Positions 1 through 9,153 of a DNA stretch of 27,783 nt are shown piece after piece. This stretch comes from Alectoria sarmentosa (Eukaryota > Ascomycota > Lecanoromycetes > Lecanorales > Parmeliaceae): the NCBI GenBank assembly GCA_009733775.1, contig WOGZ01000396.1:1-27783 (forward strand), in the 5' to 3' direction. Position numbers and translations under genes: made by a program. The notes beneath the pieces are model-generated. The model worked only from the letters and a program-made list of their open reading frames with translations. It did not search any database and was not told the DNA's origin. Numbering within the stretch: position 1 is the stretch's first letter; the number at the start of each line of letters is the position of its first letter.

Positions 1-259
1 GCGAGGATCATCGCAAGATCAGATTGCTCGAATAGGATTAGCGTACGGCTTTTCTCCAGCGGGAATACTTTCGCGGGATTCAGGCTTTCCGATCCTCAGA
101 TGGGTACCTTAAAAGTATGTGGCGTTTCATAACAAGGTGAACAGGCTAGAATACTTCAACATTTTAGATTTGCGGACACCAAATCCCATCGCACTCTACT
201 GAACCTTCAACCATGGTACAAATGTCGCACGTGTCAAATACGCTCAACGCTTGGCCGTC
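1..259 (+). promoter_or_regulatory. 5' flank of the hexosaminidase gene, with an upstream out-of-frame ATG
   Basis: There is no gene in this stretch. It is the upstream region of the GH20 gene. An ATG at 213 in a good context (AACCATGG) opens a different frame that runs past the real start to 443. If transcription begins upstream of 213, this would act as an overlapping upstream ORF. No clear TATA box was identified. Confidence 0.4.
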
Positions 260-2079
260 ATGCGTTCCTTGCTATGGCATTGCGCCCTCGTCACCTCCAC
301 ATTTGCCTTGTGGCCTCAACCCAAGCAATTCGAGCATGGCTCGTCAGTATTGTGGCTATCACCCGATGTTCAGCTCGTGCACACACGTCGAACGACCTCG
401 TCTCAGCCTCTGGAGTGGCTCTGGACTACCGTACAACAACTGATTCTGTGACCATCCTCCCGACACTCCTTTCATAGCGTTCGCACTGACCGGAATACCG
501 CAGCTTCCCTCATAATGCCACCTCGCCAACAGAATGCCGAATCCCATCGGAGAATGTGCTCCAGTCGGCGTTTGAACGCATGAAGCACAATGTCCTGGAT
601 CATAGCTTCGTGCCTCGAAAATTCCATCCGAGAGACGTTCAGTTCGAGCCGGCCACAGATGAATCAAAGCTGTACATCGAGCAGCTCGCCATTTTAGAAG
701 ACCCGCGCAATGACGTGGGGAATATCGAGCCTTCGGACAACTTCGAGGCATACACGATTGAGGTCTCTGAGGATGGCAGCGCAGTGATTAAGATTGCTTC
801 CCTAGCTGGGGGACTTCACGCACTTGAGACATTTGCTCAACTTTTCTTCGCCCATTCCACTCCCAGTTCTGGCTTCTACACGCCCTACGCTCCTCTGTCG
901 ATTAAGGACAGACCAACGTTCGCGCATCGAGGCCTCAATTTGGACATTTCCCGCAATTGGATCCCACCCGCAGATGTGATGCGTACAATTGAAGCTATGG
1001 CCTTCAACAAGCTCAATCGACTGCATCTTCACGCAAGCGACGCTCAGTCATGGCCTCTCGAGATCCCAGCCCTCCCGGATCTGGCAGTTAAGGGTGCATA
1101 TAGTCCGTCTCAAATCTGGCATACTGAAGATTTGGAGGCTGTCCAGCGCCATGGCACGAATTACGGTGTGCAAGTTTTCGTCGAGATCGATCTTCCCGGC
1201 CACACTACGTCTATTGGTATTGCCTACCCACACCTGGTCACCGCTAAAGACGTGCCATGGCCCGAGTACGCCCTGGAACCGCCGTCTGGCCAACTACGAC
1301 TCAACTCCACTGAGGTCCCGGATTTTATCGAGACCCTCCTTACTGATCTACTCTCCCGTACATCACATCATAGTTCCCTGTTCCACCTTGGCGGCGACGA
1401 GCTAAATTTGAATGCTTACATGTTGGACCCGACGGTCAATTCCTCGTCTCACCAAGTCCTCCAACCGTTAGTCCAGGCCTTTATCGATCAGGTCATTTCA
1501 CTCGCAACTTCACATTCCCTGACTGTAATTATGTGGGAAGAAATGGTGATCGACTGGAATCTCACCCTCCCACAAAACGTCATCATCCAAACATGGCGAG
1601 GCAGCGACGATAACGCTCTCACTTCCATTTTAAACAAAGGATATAAAACCTTATTCGGCTCAAATGCTCACTGGTATCTCGACTGTGGCCACGGCTCCTT
1701 CGTAGATCCGGAGCCTTTGAAACCAGACAGCCCTGTCAAATCACCTTACTTAGACTACTGCAATCCGTACAAGAACTGGCGGCACATGTATGCGTACAAT
1801 CCAGTAGCTGATATACCCCAGAGCCAAAGGCACCTCGTTGTGGGCGGAGAAGTTCATTTGTGGGGCGAGCTTACGGACAGCGTCAATCTGGATGGCATGC
1901 TATGGCCAAGGGTGGCGGCGGCGGCCGAGGTGATGTGGAGTGACCCTGGAAAGAAGCCCGACGAGGGCACGACAAGGAGATTGGCGGACATGAGGGAGAG
2001 ACTTGTGAAGAGAGGGGTTGGCGCTGGGGTTGTGCAGATGGAATGGTGTCTGAGGCATGAGGGCGGCTGCAGGCTTTGA
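260..2079 (+). CDS. Secreted GH20 beta-N-acetylhexosaminidase
   Basis: Glycoside hydrolase family 20 enzyme that removes terminal beta-linked GlcNAc/GalNAc, expected to finish chitin-oligomer breakdown outside the cell. Model: exons 260-447 and 504-2079, 587 aa. The 56-nt intron 448-503 has donor GTGACC, a CACTGAC branch site and acceptor CCGCAG; splicing joins two otherwise different frames. Residues 1-16 (MRSLLWHCALVTSTFA) are a signal peptide, followed by LWPQP, where fungal hexosaminidases typically begin. The GH20 N-terminal domain precedes the barrel, which starts near HRGLNLDISRNW. The catalytic Asp-Glu pair is D361-E362 in HLGGDELNLNAY, and WEEM and WYLDCG substrate-pocket motifs follow. 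Several N-x-S/T sequons fit secretion. ATG 260 was chosen over non-ATG starts because it begins the signal peptide. Length is normal for fungal members. The family is certain; exact splice sites are slightly less so. Confidence 0.93.
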
Positions 2080-3250
2080 TGGACGAAACACTAATGCCCG
2101 AGACCTACGTTTGTAGTTCTAGCCTAGCTATGACCAACGAAAGTGCACGCCAATCATGATCGAAAACATCGTTGTAGCACAAATTTCGTTCTGTCAATTT
2201 GTCTTACCACGCTATCAAAAACGTGCGTCGTTATCACCTGCCATTAATTAGTCTTCTCGCGAATTCCTTCGAAATCCTTGACAACGTCGGTACTCCGCAA
2301 AAAATCAGTAGTCATAGCCAGCTTCATCCCGCGGGCACCTTATCTATTACCCGATCATCCTCGAAGTAACATTGATCATTTACTGTACTTTGGCAGGACC
2401 CAGTGGTGCTTTCATAAATACAACTTACCTTTCCAATCAAACCAAAAGAATGATGAGGCTGAGCAGACTGAGTCGCTAGGCCATTGCCAGAGAAAGATGC
2501 CAAGGTCGTGGCAAGGTTAAAGCTCGCTCTACTGTACCTGGGCTGGAGTTGACGATTTCTTCTCCTCATTTCTTATTCATCAGAGACGAATTACGAAGAG
2601 CGCTAGGGTGGTAGAAATAGAATGAGAAGAGGAGAGGAGAGGGAAGAGCGAGAATGAGAGTGAGGGGCATAGAATGGTGTGGAGAAAGTGTTTTCCAATC
2701 AAAGCCGTTCATCTATACGGACGAATTTCTCGTCAAGAGGGATAGAGATGTCGTTGGTACGCACGCAGAAGGTCTTCATTCTCGAGACTATTACTGCTGC
2801 AGACATGAGCTACTGGAAAAGGCTGGCATAAATTCTCGAAGCGCAAAAGCGCAAAAACAAGATCGACTGCAATAACCATACAACTTCCCCAGCTGACCCA
2901 CACTCTATCCGGGGCGCTTTACTAAACCGCCCGAGTTCAAGAGTTTCTGGCAATGACGCTACCGAGGATGGTCTGATCGACAGTACCGACGATGCCAATG
3001 ATGAGTCCAACACCATAGCGCCGTTATAGGTGACCGTGACCGTACACACATTCTGGATAGCTCCACTGACCTCTGCAAAGTTCTTCTGCTGAAGCAATCC
3101 CTCATTGTGTTAGTGAGGCTCAGCTTCAAGAGGCGTGCTCTAAACAGTGGATGTTGAGATGGAGTTGAAAAAGCAAATGAATTCCTTGGGTTGTGATTGT
3201 CGAATGCACAAACCATTTATCTCGCGCTGGTGGCAATGCCGTTCATGTCT
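2080..3250. other. Intergenic region, no supported gene
   Basis: Between the GH20 gene and the DJ-1-like gene. It holds the 3' flanks of both, a purine-rich (A/G) low-complexity tract at about 2616-2672, and only short open frames without recognisable motifs. On the minus strand at about 2938-3025 a short hydrophobic reading (GVGLIIGIVGTV) is open, but it has no convincing start or splice partners. I do not call a gene. Confidence 0.5.
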
Positions 3251-3970
3251 CTAAAGCTTGTCGAACGCCTTGACAGCGTCCTCAGCGGTAACATGAGCAC
3301 TTGCAGGATTAGCACCCGTCACGATACGCCCATCAGTGTGAGAAAAAGCTGCCCACGGCCCAGGAGGAGCGACATAGGTCGCGCCTGCCTCTGCGGCCGC
3401 CTTCTCTATCGTAGGTCGTTTCCAGCTCATGATTGTATCCAGCACACCCTCCTCTTCCTCACCCTTCGTAGTGAAGCCGGTGACCTCCTTCCCTGAGATG
3501 ATTGATTTGCCAGTCTTGGGATCGATGATACCAGGGAAGATAGCCCCGCCGTGGCAGACAGCGGAAATGATGCTGCCATCCGTGTACATGTGCGAAGCAA
3601 TGCTTTGCAAGCCCTTTGCATCAGGGTAATCGATCAGAGATGCGTGACCGGCAGAGGCGAAGAATAGTCCGTACTTGTCGTAATTGATATCTCCAGGTTT
3701 CAAGATGTGGTCCAACTTCGACCGAAATTCGCTGCTATGGTCTTCCCAGATCTTGCGATCTTCATCGTTGAGCCAATCCTTCTGCTGGGAGAGCCAGTCC
3801 GCTTGGTATGAACCTGTTTCGGAGACGAGATCGACCTCGAAGCCTGACTGGCGGAAGACGTTGAATGGGTGCAGGGCTTCGGTAATGAAGAGGCCGGTTT
3901 CTTGGCCGTCTGGGTACAAAGGCGCGTGGGCTGAAGTCACTGCGATGAGAGCTTTTCGGGGGAGTGCCAT
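3251..3970 (-). CDS. DJ-1/PfpI family protein, Hsp31-like (glutathione-independent glyoxalase type)
   Basis: Single-exon gene of 239 aa, the usual size of fungal Hsp31 proteins. This family converts methylglyoxal to lactate without glutathione and acts in carbonyl and oxidative stress protection, mostly in the cytosol. The nucleophile elbow AVCHGG places catalytic Cys139 followed by His140. The conserved acid is Glu31 in ITEALHPFNVFR. FFASAGHASLIDYP, EVTGFTTKGEEE and DGRIVTGANPASAH are further Hsp31 landmarks. The start at 3970 (MALPRKALIAVTS) gives the first beta-strand of the fold; a longer upstream reading adds an unrelated 19 residues and lacks family similarity. All catalytic residues are present, so the enzyme is probably active. 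Whether its main role is glyoxalase, chaperone or deglycase is not decided by sequence. Confidence 0.93.
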   Translation of the reverse strand: MALPRKALIAVTSAHAPLYPDGQETGLFITEALHPFNVFRQSGFEVDLVSETGSYQADWLSQQKDWLNDEDRKIWEDHSSEFRSKLDHILKPGDINYDKYGLFFASAGHASLIDYPDAKGLQSIASHMYTDGSIISAVCHGGAIFPGIIDPKTGKSIISGKEVTGFTTKGEEEEGVLDTIMSWKRPTIEKAAAEAGATYVAPPGPWAAFSHTDGRIVTGANPASAHVTAEDAVKAFDKL

Positions 3971-4145
3971 TGTGTGTGTGTTCGTTCCGAGCAATGGTGT
4001 AATGACTTGCTGATGGTCAGTCCTCAAAGCTCATCTCCAAACGCCTCGAACATCTAAGTCGTAAAGTCAAAAAAGGGTCCAGCCGTAAGGATCTCGGATT
4101 TTGCACATCGGGTCGCCAGTAAGTAAGTATACCTGTCTTGGCCGC

Positions 4146-4252
4146 TTAGTAAAGACTTGATCAATGAGCGTCTCAGCGTGCTGGTAATCCGCCAAGCCAC
4201 TAAGCTACTCCGGAGGGACCCAATGTGCAAAAGACCCTGTAAGGCTGACTAA
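4146..4252. promoter_or_regulatory. Candidate Yap1/AP-1-type sites upstream of the DJ-1-like gene
   Basis: TTAGTAA at 4146-4152 matches the Yap1 consensus TTA(C/G)TAA. TGACTAA at 4246-4252 is a related AP-1-type heptamer. They lie about 180 and 280 bp upstream of the minus-strand start at 3970. Yeast HSP31 is known to respond to Yap1, so the match makes biological sense. Such 7-mers occur by chance, so this stays a candidate. The rest of 3971-4574 shows nothing else I can name. Confidence 0.3.
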
Positions 4253-4574
4253 GTTATGTAAGGAAAAGTGGAGATCCCCGCGGTCTCAGCAAAAGCACGT
4301 TGAGAACATCTTGCGAAACATAATGGTCGGTCCAAGTTTGCTTCGTGAACAAGTCATTTGCTCATGCTGTGATAGGAGAATGTGTCACCTGCAAGGCTTG
4401 CAAGTCGCTGGACACGGGACTGGAAACAGAAGCGAATCGTCTCTACTTCGTCACCGACGACTCATCGCTTCCACGCCCACTCATCGACGCTCGTGTTGTC
4501 TTGCGGTCGCCCTTCACACGATTTGAGCCCAAGTTTCATGTTGTAGATGATGATATAGCAATGACAGATCATGG

Positions 4575-5927
4575 TCAAGTTGCTTTCGCGATACTTCTCA
4601 TCGCCTTTGTGGCCGCCGCGCGACGCGGTCTTGAAGCTCTAGCGTTGTTGGCTATTTCTTTTTGTCTGACCGCTGGAACCCCTGGACGATTCTTCTCTTT
4701 GTTTGCAGGAGTTCGCTTCTTTACTGGCCTTGATTCAGCAACACACGGTTGTGAAGTGTTGACCTTTTGCTTCTGGAGAGCTTTTCTTTTGGAATTGAAA
4801 CTTGTGGGATTCACAATTGGAGTTCCAGAAGCAGAGTCTGTGCGAGGCTCGTCATGCTCCTGACCGAGCATGGATCCAGGAAAATCGGTATGCCAGTGCG
4901 TTGGTGAGGTGGATCGATCACGTAGGGAGGGCATTACGTTGGAGCTTTGCCCTAAAGCACTTGGGCTGAATGGTTCAAAAGCAGCCTCGAGGAATACTGG
5001 TGGTCTCGAGGGCCAATTGATTCTCATAAGCGGCGCTGCAGGTGCCATAGAGTACCAGCGCCGTGGGCCTTCCGCTCGTTCCATCCTAGCGGCTTTACGA
5101 GCGTCATCCCTGCGATATGTCTCATGAGGATCCAATGTTTTCCGGGGCCGCTCATGCCTCCATGATGTGCCTGGTATAAAAGACCAGTCCTCATCCCAAA
5201 TGCCGTCTCTCATCCAGCGTGATTTCAAGCTTTGGTACGCTCTCGTATCAAGTTTGGTCTGCTGGTCTTGATCTTGCTTGCCTAAGCCCATCTTTATCCA
5301 TTCTCGCTCTTGACAGAATTGGTAAAGGAACTGATAGCATGGACGTGACGATTGTCGGTTTTGATAGTCAACAGCGCATCGTACAGTCTCATGGTACTCC
5401 TCTTCAAGGTCAGAGTGCTTGCGTTTATGCTGTGTTCCAAACTTTTTGACCCCACCTTCCTTTGCAGAATCTGAAGGTCTCACAGGCGGTGGAGACTCTT
5501 CCAATTCATGTTTCCATACTTTGCTGGGCTGACTGGCCCAGCGCTCGTCCCAAATGCCTTGCTGAATCCATCTATACTTCACGTTCGCTTCAGCGGCTTC
5601 CTCTAAATCAAATAGGGGGTGCTGGAGGAGGTCCTTGTCTCTTGCGACACGTATGCGGCCCAACTCGTCTTTAATCTGAGTCGTGAACTGTGCGTTCGCG
5701 GTTGAATTCATCAGCTCCCAGCTTTCCTTTTCTTGAAGCCGAGCGTTTGGGCTTGGAGATTCCGACTCTTCGTATTCCGTCGATGGTACGGAAGATACAC
5801 GGGGGGGCGATCGGCTGAAGCGCCTTCCGGAGAGGTCTTGACCGGCTGCCGCAAAGTCTTCAAGTTCTTTGGCTATGTACTCCACTGGGAGAGCCCTCGA
5901 AGCTTCATATACAGGATTGTATGACAT
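4575..5927 (-). CDS. Hypothetical basic protein with a duplicated RW-x(3)-GIWDE-x-W motif
   Basis: Single-exon gene, 450 aa, starting at ATG 5927 (MSYNPVYEAS). I do not recognise a named family. The notable feature is an internal duplication about 118 residues apart: residues 119-141 read RWIQQGIWDERW...W-K-H-E and residues 237-259 read RWMRDGIWDEDW...W-R-H-E, giving the pattern RW-x3-GIWDE-x-W-x3-P-x4-W-[KR]-HE. Charged helix-prone segments precede the first copy. The N-terminus is Ser/Pro-rich. The C-terminal 80 residues are strongly basic (KRKALQKQ, RPVKKRTP, RPRRAAATK), which suggests nuclear or nucleic-acid association; this is inference. Open frames on the opposite strand here are antisense shadows. 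A real gene is likely; its function is unknown. Confidence 0.75.
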   Translation of the reverse strand: MSYNPVYEASRALPVEYIAKELEDFAAAGQDLSGRRFSRSPPRVSSVPSTEYEESESPSPNARLQEKESWELMNSTANAQFTTQIKDELGRIRVARDKDLLQHPLFDLEEAAEANVKYRWIQQGIWDERWASQPSKVWKHELEESPPPVRPSDSAKEGGVKKFGTQHKRKHSDLEEEYHETVRCAVDYQNRQSSRPCYQFLYQFCQEREWIKMGLGKQDQDQQTKLDTRAYQSLKSRWMRDGIWDEDWSFIPGTSWRHERPRKTLDPHETYRRDDARKAARMERAEGPRRWYSMAPAAPLMRINWPSRPPVFLEAAFEPFSPSALGQSSNVMPSLRDRSTSPTHWHTDFPGSMLGQEHDEPRTDSASGTPIVNPTSFNSKRKALQKQKVNTSQPCVAESRPVKKRTPANKEKNRPGVPAVRQKEIANNARASRPRRAAATKAMRSIAKAT

Positions 5928-6074
5928 TGTTGTCAACAGCAGGTGAGGGAAGCGTCGGAGCTCAACGGCAAATACCTAGTCAACGACGGAAGTGCGTCAA
6001 TTTGTACGACTGAGAAAGGTCCTTGAGATCAGGGACTTTGATTGATTCAAGATACTATCGTAGTGAATTGAATT

Positions 6075-6887
6075 CTATCTGTGGTGATCTACGTAGGAAG
6101 AAGATGCATGCATATGTGAAGCCCGCAGGGGCCCTGGCACGCTAGCCCTCAGGCGTGAATCGGCCAGGGCTGAAACCGTAACACTCTGAAACCGTTTCTG
6201 GATCGGTGGAAAGAATACCTGACGATCTCTCTCTACATTATTATGGGGTCCAAAGTGGGCAGTGCCTAAACGTTGAGTCTCAGTTTCAGAGTCGATAGCC
6301 TTCGCCTTCGTAGGCTTTGTTTGACTCTTTAAATTCGATCCCATCCGTGGGATGTCCTCCGCCGGATCTTCCTTTGCTCTCTTTTGGAAGAGATCGGCGT
6401 CCGCTCCTCACTTGCGTTTGCATCGTTTGTCGCCCTCTTTGCTGGCGGGAAGATACGAGTCATCATTCAATACGGAAGTCGTTACCCTGTCACTGCGTCC
6501 CTCCCTCGATTTTGGAGCATTTCTGTTGTTTGTGATTAAATTGGATAGAATAATATCATTCTCAGTCGAAAGCAACTCGTGGCCAGCTTCTCCAGAGACA
6601 GTTGTTGGAGCTGGCGTAAAGGACAGCGCTATAGCAGGGCTGCCTATTGAAATCTGAGTCTGAGATTGTAGAAAGGCTCGAGCCTGTGCAGTACTGTTCC
6701 TCGCTTGTTGGGGGTTCTTCCGAGGTACATAGGATTTCTTGTTCCTACAATTTTGATTGGTACTGCTCTGAGCCTCATACAATTCTGCCGAGTCTGAGAG
6801 ATTTCGTGATGTATTCCTTGGAAGCTTCGAGGATGGGGCAAATGGTCGAATGCACTGGCTTTTGCGTCGCTTCATCCAATCGATGGT
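6075..6887 (-). pseudogene. Open continuation of the upstream gene's frame beyond a stop; possible lost C-terminal tail
   Basis: After the TAG at 6888-6890 the same reading frame continues coding-like to 6075, with only one further internal stop (TGA at 6408-6410). The readable product is hydrophilic, rich in Ser, Asn, Arg and Lys, with basic patches (KEGDKRCKRK before the TGA, then KAKAIDSETETQRL after it), like a disordered nuclear tail. A random frame of this length should contain many more stops. Either this is the former C-terminal part of the gene now cut off by nonsense mutations, or introns I cannot place remove the stops. I found no good donor/acceptor pair around 6890 or 6408. Confidence 0.35.
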
Positions 6888-7883
6888 CTACCCTTTCAGT
6901 TTTGCGTTTGCTTTGGTCATCTGTTCGACATCCATCTCAGATTCGGAGCGATACAAAGCGTTCAAAACAGAACCTATTTCCTTGATGGCTATTGCGGGGA
7001 ATGGGTTATTTACCAGTCTATTCCGCTCCTTTCGGCGAAAACAAAACCCTCTGACGGGCATACCTGTCAGTTTGGTGGCTACAGTATGAAACTTGTCGTG
7101 CAATAGAGTTATTGCTGAATCTTTTGGTTCGTAGAAGAGTCTCTCTGGATGTAGAAAAAGCAGACAGATCCTTCAAAATCTGTATCTCAAGTCGGCATTG
7201 CGGTAGTTTATTTCATGTGCCAAAAAGAAAGCCACGCCTTCTTGAGGATCCTAGGGTGGGAGAGCCATGAATTTGTTGACGTTGCCGCTACTGCTTAAGA
7301 TTCTGTTGTGAATTATGCGGCCATGCAGCAAGTCGACTTTTGCTAACATTGATTCAGAGATGTCCCCTGTATGATCCTCATGGCAATCGAGAATAGGTTC
7401 TGGGAGACTTTTGAGACCCTCAGAATCCTCGGAACGTCGATGGCGATGGTCGAATACTGAAGTGCTCGGGGTGTAAAGGTTGCCAGTCAATATAGCAATA
7501 CAATTGTTAGTTGGGTCAGACTTTTCACTGTCATCTTGCGGGGATAAAGTTGTGTGGGATGGTTGCAAAAGAAGATGCGCTAGAGGAGCATCGAATGATC
7601 CAGAGGCACGGACTAGTGCATCTCGAGGAGGGGCTTCTGGCCTGCTAGTCTCCAGCTATGTAGCTCCTCGACTTTGAATTGGTCATACGCCACATCTAAA
7701 GACTTCAATGGCCTGTTGAGCTCTGGACCCGTTTTAGAATGGAGAATCGCAAGATACGGCTACTATAGTACCTCTCCAAATTCGACTGTGAAGCATTTGG
7801 AGATCTTTCTGGAGCGAAAGGGCGAAAGTCTCGTGCTCCTTGAAGAGGTCACAGTCAGATGGGATGGGGAAGATTGAGATCAT
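6888..7883 (-). CDS. Unrecognised multi-exon gene (model uncertain, possibly decaying)
   Basis: Model on the minus strand: exons 7772-7883, 7689-7722, 7292-7641 and 6888-7144, 250 aa. Intron 1 (7723-7771, 49 nt) runs GTACTA...GTCCAG with a TCTAAAA branch. Intron 2 (7642-7688, 47 nt) runs GTATGA...TAGCAG and is needed to bring exons 2 and 3 into one frame. Intron 3 (7145-7291, 147 nt, GTAGCG...CATCCAG) is the weakest; it removes two in-frame stops (TAG 7251-7253, TGA 7173-7175) and its length is a multiple of three. If it is not an intron, those stops are nonsense mutations. The protein starts MISIFPIPSDCDLFKEHETF and has helical, charged segments (HDKFHTVATKL, IGSVLNALYRSESEMDVEQ). I recognise no family. 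A gene or gene relic is well supported; the exact structure and integrity are not. Confidence 0.5.
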
Positions 7884-8475
7884 CCACAATGTGGTAGCTC
7901 CGCTTCAACCGAAGTTTGTCGTCTGTTAAGTCACTACAAAGTGTGCCACTTCCAAGGTCCATCCTACGTGAACAGAGCTTAGACCGTGGTCTAGCTATTC
8001 AGATGGAATGCACTATTCTTCTGAAGCTCTCCAATTATGAACTGAGGCGAGCCAGGTGTGATTTTGGCGGCAGCTTGAGGTAGGACACTTAGTTGTATTA
8101 GTCTAAGATATAAGACGAACACGAAGACAAAAGAAAAGAGAATCAAGTTCATTGTGAGAAACCTTCATTAAGTACTTACCCATGCCTGCCACGCTAGCCA
8201 TTATATCCATACTAACCTAGTGTCCTGTGTCTACGGTGTATGTGTCTATGAAATTGTAGTTATGTGGCCGGAAGCCCGGAACTGAATGTTGAAGAAAAAA
8301 ATATCACGGGCGATTGACGCGCCGATTGGCGAGAGCGTAATTTCAGAGGTAACTCGTGGCGAGTCCCCATCATACTAGCTAGCACGAAGTCTTATTGATT
8401 TCTTTATGTACAGATGGAAAGAAGATGTAGTATGTAATCTGAATCTAGAGTACAAGTGATCTCATAACAATTGTC
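7884..8475. other. Intergenic region, nothing identified
   Basis: Between the start of the uncertain minus-strand gene (7883) and the tRNA terminator. I see no open frame with coding character, no repeats and no RNA gene. Part of it should be the promoter of the minus-strand gene. Confidence 0.4.
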
Positions 8476-8486
8476 AAAAAATAAAA
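8476..8486 (-). terminator. RNA polymerase III terminator of the tRNA-Ser gene
   Basis: On the minus strand the sequence reads TTTTATTTTTT, about 35 nt past the mature 3' end of the tRNA (8521). It is a T-run of the kind that ends Pol III transcripts. Confidence 0.6.
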
Positions 8487-8520
8487 TCGTCCCAAACAGA
8501 ATTGGAAATCGGATAAATGT

Positions 8521-8612
8521 CGACACCTGCAGGATTCGAACCTGCGCTCCCGAAAGAAATGCCTTAGCCAGCAAGTAGCAGGGCATCGCGTTAACCACTC
8601 CGCCAAAGTGTC
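8521..8612 (-). tRNA. tRNA-Ser, anticodon GCT, with an 11-nt intron
   Basis: A 92-nt cloverleaf on the minus strand. The 7-bp acceptor stem pairs GACACTT with AGGTGTC and the discriminator is G, as usual for Ser. The D arm is followed by an anticodon stem ATGCC/GGCAT. The anticodon loop is CTGCTA + intron + A, giving anticodon GCT (reads AGC/AGU). The 11-nt insertion CTTGCTGGCTA sits directly 3' of position 37, the canonical place for eukaryotic nuclear tRNA introns. A long variable arm typical of class II tRNAs follows, then the T arm GCAGG-TTCGAAT-CCTGC. Internal A box (TGGCGGAGTGG) and B box (GGTTCGAATCC) are present. CCA is not encoded. Confidence 0.95.
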
Positions 8613-9153
8613 TTCGCTGTTGAGTATAGGTAGTTATTTTATTAATTATAACTAATAAGAGTAAAACGAGATGGGAACTTCAAATGCTGCGTCAGGTACT
8701 GTGGCGTAAGCTACGATGTTTTCTCTCTCGTTCAGACTTGTGCTGTGGCCCGTAGTTTCCCAGCTCACCCAGGTCGCGCAAACATGGGGCGGCGATCATC
8801 CTAGAAGTAATCAGGGGTGAGATCGGGGTACATTGGGATACCTTACTTAGCTTGGCCTCTGCTCAGCTAGCTTACCCGCCAAAGCGGCCACGCCCGTGCA
8901 ACGGTGCAAGACGCAAGTTGCAAGTTTGCCAAGCAGCGGCAAGGAAACTTCCGACATGCCGACTTCTTTTCCTGTACACCCGTGAGGCAGCGATGTAACG
9001 AGCCACTTTGAATAACAAACGAGAGTACCGCCCACCACCAGCTTTGCTGTTCCGCGCATGAGAACTTATACGTAACCTCCTCACATCTTCTATCTACTTT
9101 TGGACCTCGACCTTGCCCTTGCAACTTTACAATCTCCAAGGTCAACTGCCATC
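8613..9153 (+). promoter_or_regulatory. Upstream region of the J-protein gene
   Basis: No gene is supported here. GGAAACTTCC at 8943-8952 contains GAAnnTTC, a minimal heat-shock-element dyad, about 205 bp before the J-protein start. It is only two pentamer units, so it is weak evidence. Short minus-strand open frames across 8847-9145 have no recognisable content. Confidence 0.3.

Noticed and set aside
2810..3216. Possible small minus-strand membrane protein (GVGLIIGIVGTV segment)
   Set aside because: The hydrophobic run is short, two overlapping frames compete, and I could not find a start or splice sites that give a coherent product.
4345..4863. Plus-strand open frame of 172 codons
   Set aside because: Its 3' half lies antisense to the GIWDE-motif gene, has no recognisable motif, and the opposite strand has a longer frame with an internal repeat.
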